From an uncultured Acetatifactor sp. (lineage in GTDB: Bacteria > Bacillota > Clostridia > Lachnospirales > Lachnospiraceae): DNA of 64,000 nt. The stretch covers positions 1 to 64,000 of the forward strand of contig CAJUIA010000020.1 of NCBI GenBank assembly GCA_910586485.1, given 5' to 3'. The notes beneath the pieces were generated by a model. That model saw only the letters and a list, made by a program, of their open reading frames with translations, had not been told where the DNA came from and searched no databases. The position numbers and the translations under genes are program-made. Shown here in pieces: positions 62,139 through 64,000 of this stretch. Position 1 is the first letter of the stretch, and the number at the start of each line of letters is the position of its first letter.

Positions 62139-63314
62139 TTAAAACAGGAACTGCGCCATCACATAATTTGCCAGATCCAGCCCCTTTTCCGTCAGGGCTA
62201 GACGCCGATCCGCAGGATTGCCGGACAGGCCCCCCATCCATTTTAAAAGCCCGTCTCCGATATTTTTTTGAATGACCTCCCCGTATACCTGCTCCGGCTC
62301 CTTTCCAAAGCAGGCCGCAAACTCTTTCGCAGAAACGCCTGCCGTCATACGAAGCCCCAGAAACATAAATTCCTCCATCTGTTCGCTGACGCTTAAAACC
62401 TGCCGGTCGCACTGACAGCCTGTGGGGTTTACCAGATATGCCCTCAAATCCTCTCCGTTTTGAAAGCGGACATTGTCGATCAGGGACGCGGCCCCGATTC
62501 CAAAGCCTGTGTAATCCCGTCTGCGCCAATAGCCGCAGTTATGCCGGCATTCATAGCCCGGCCTGGCGTAATTTGAAATTTCATAGCGGACATAGCCTGC
62601 CCCTTCCAGCACCCGCTTTGCCGCATCGTACATCTCCCGGTCCGTATCCTCATCCGGCAGATCAAGCTCCCCGCGCTTCGCCTGTTCCCAAAGCAGCGTT
62701 CCTTCCTCCAGAATCAGGCTGTAGGCCGAAATATGCTCCGGCTGTGGCTCCAATGCCAGCACCTTCCCCAGCGTATCCAGATAACCCTCCAGAGTCTGTC
62801 CTGGCAGGGCGCTCATAATATCCACATTCACATTGGAAAAACCGCACCTTCTGGCAGCATAATATGCCCCCAGAAACTGCCCGTAGGTATGTACTCTGCC
62901 CAGCGCCGCCAATTCCCCGTTGTCCGCAGACTGCAGCCCGATGCTGAGACGGTTGATCCCCGCCTGACGATAACAGCGCAGCGCCCTTTCGTCTACGGTG
63001 CCCGGATTGACCTCGATGGTAATTTCCACGTCCTCCGCCAGCTGATAGTGCTCCCTCACGGCCGCCATCAGCTCCGCCAGAAATTCCGGCCTCACCACGG
63101 AAGGCGTGCCGCCGCCCACAAAAACGGAAACTACGCGGTAATCCCGATAATCTCCCGCCCGCATTACCGTCTCCCGAATCAAGCTGTCCAGATAACGAGC
63201 CATGGTTTTTCCGCCCATCTGCAGGGAATCCACGCCGAAGGACAGGAAATCACAGTATTTACATTTCTTTAAACAAAAGGGAATATGAAAATACAGTTCA
63301 AGCTCATTTGTCAT
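62139..63314 (-). CDS. hemW: HemW-like radical SAM heme chaperone
   Basis: A 391-residue HemW/HemN-related protein. The radical SAM cluster motif CLKKCKYCDF is present after YFHIPF, with GGGTPSVV, EVNPGTVD and the C-terminal HemN domain. The fourth Cys typical of true HemN is absent (CxxxCxxC followed by DF), which favours HemW, a heme-delivery protein, over coproporphyrinogen dehydrogenase. It overlaps lepA by 11 bp. Confidence 0.92.
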   Translation of the reverse strand: MTNELELYFHIPFCLKKCKYCDFLSFGVDSLQMGGKTMARYLDSLIRETVMRAGDYRDYRVVSVFVGGGTPSVVRPEFLAELMAAVREHYQLAEDVEITIEVNPGTVDERALRCYRQAGINRLSIGLQSADNGELAALGRVHTYGQFLGAYYAARRCGFSNVNVDIMSALPGQTLEGYLDTLGKVLALEPQPEHISAYSLILEEGTLLWEQAKRGELDLPDEDTDREMYDAAKRVLEGAGYVRYEISNYARPGYECRHNCGYWRRRDYTGFGIGAASLIDNVRFQNGEDLRAYLVNPTGCQCDRQVLSVSEQMEEFMFLGLRMTAGVSAKEFAACFGKEPEQVYGEVIQKNIGDGLLKWMGGLSGNPADRRLALTEKGLDLANYVMAQFLF

Positions 63315-64000
63315 CTAATTTTAACACACTCATGAAAGCCTTCTGAGGAATGACCACGTTGCCGATCTGCCGCATACGTTTCTTTCCTTCCTTCTGCTTT
63401 TCCAACAGCTTCTTCTTTCTGGTAATATCTCCGCCGTAGCACTTTGCCAGCACGTCCTTCCTTAAGGCCTTCACCGTCTCCCTGGCAATGATCTTGCCCC
63501 CCACCGCCGCCTGAATGGGAATTTCGAATAAATGCCGGGGGATTTCATCCTTCAGCTTTTCGCACATCTTCCGGCCTCTCTCGTAGGCAGAATCACCATG
63601 CACGATAAAGGAAAGGGCATCCACTTCCTCTCGGTTAATCAGAATATCCAGCTTCACCAGCTTCGCCGGCTCATACCCCTTTAAATCATAATCAAAGGAA
63701 GCGTAACCTCTGGACCGTGATTTCAAGGCATCAAAGAAATCATATATAATCTCATTTAAGGGCAGCTCATATTTTAAAAGCGCCCTGGTGCCCTCGATAT
63801 ACTCCATGCTCAGATACCTGCCCCGCCGCTCCTGGCAGAGCTCCATGATGGACCCGATAAACTCGCTGGTAACCATGATCTCCGCGCTGACCACCGGCTC
63901 CTCCATATGCTCAATCTCCGAAGGGTCCGGCAGATTGGAAGGATTGGTCAGCTCAATTACTTCGCCGTTCGTCTTGTACACCTTATAGACCACACCCGGC
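63304..64000 (-). CDS. lepA: Elongation factor 4 LepA (C-terminal part, 5' end off right edge)
   Basis: About 232 residues of LepA/EF4, a ribosome-back-translocating GTPase. The frame is open to the right edge, so the N-terminal GTPase lies outside. The LepA-specific C-terminal domain is clear: SRSRGYASFDYDLKGYEPAK, KIIARETVKALRKDVLAKCY, GGDITRKKKLLEKQKEGKKR. An in-frame GTG at 63993 is an internal Val, not the true start. The lepA-hemW order is common in Firmicutes. Confidence 0.95.
   Translation of the reverse strand, partial: PGVVYKVYKTNGEVIELTNPSNLPDPSEIEHMEEPVVSAEIMVTSEFIGSIMELCQERRGRYLSMEYIEGTRALLKYELPLNEIIYDFFDALKSRSRGYASFDYDLKGYEPAKLVKLDILINREEVDALSFIVHGDSAYERGRKMCEKLKDEIPRHLFEIPIQAAVGGKIIARETVKALRKDVLAKCYGGDITRKKKLLEKQKEGKKRMRQIGNVVIPQKAFMSVLKLDDK

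Noticed and set aside
5854..63272. Numerous plus-strand open frames of 60-280 codons
   Set aside because: They run antisense to well-recognised genes (tsf, cheA, polC, hemW and others) and their translations are Arg/His/Leu/Ser-rich without family motifs, as expected of shadows of G+C-rich genes.

Overview
The window looks like a chromosomal segment of a motile, spore-forming Clostridia bacterium, most likely family Lachnospiraceae. The evidence is a Firmicutes-type PolC, CodY, a sporulation sigma-K-like factor, a FliY-type flagellar switch, and the gene order topA-codY-flagellar/chemotaxis operon-rpsB-tsf, which is shared with Bacillus and Clostridia. The genus is not determinable from the sequence alone. 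Every gene I can support lies on the minus strand, so transcription runs from right to left.

Left end (1-5760), accessory region: this part is strikingly A/T-rich compared with the rest. It holds a three-gene operon, abiEi-abiEii followed 21 bp later by a very large open frame (1-3872, at least 1290 codons, running off the left edge). That large protein has an N-terminal DUF4297/Cap4-like PD-(D/E)XK nuclease signature and a STAND-type P-loop NTPase core, the design of Avs-like phage-sensing nucleases. Two palindromic operators flank the abiE promoter. This is a compact defence locus and the most interesting part of the window.

5798-7771: tsf and rpsB with their own leader and terminator. 7747-43969: a roughly 36-kb flagellar/chemotaxis operon transcribed from a promoter just upstream of flgB. 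Its order is flgB-flgC-fliE-fliF-fliG-fliH-fliI-fliJ-motE-like-fliK-flgD-TIGR02530-flgE-flbD-motA-motB-fliL-fliM-fliY-cheY-fliO-fliP-fliQ-fliR-flhB-flhA-flhF-flhG-ycgR-cheB-cheA-cheW-cheC-cheD-small membrane protein-fliA-fapA-small protein-DUF6115-MltG-like. It encodes basal body, switch, export apparatus, hook, stator, chemotaxis phosphorelay and the flagellar sigma factor, but no flagellin.

43991-48027: codY, topA, a small lipoprotein gene and tRNA-Glu, each separated by visible terminators or promoters. 48028-59182: a probable operon HD-domain protein-pilT-comM-dprA-ispG-polC, mixing DNA-uptake/competence functions with isoprenoid synthesis and replication. 59232-64000: an AAA-ATPase/PD-(D/E)XK (DUF1703-type) gene carrying an in-frame palindromic insertion, a sigma-K-like gene, hemW and the 3' part of lepA.

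Several structured repeat elements are scattered in the window. There are two copies of a double-hairpin element around flgC/fliE and in the flgB leader. A 217-bp element with 18-bp terminal inverted repeats supplies the dprA stop codon. A palindromic insertion is translated inside the DUF1703-type gene. Many annotated starts were shortened because the Shine-Dalgarno sequence sits in front of an internal start codon.
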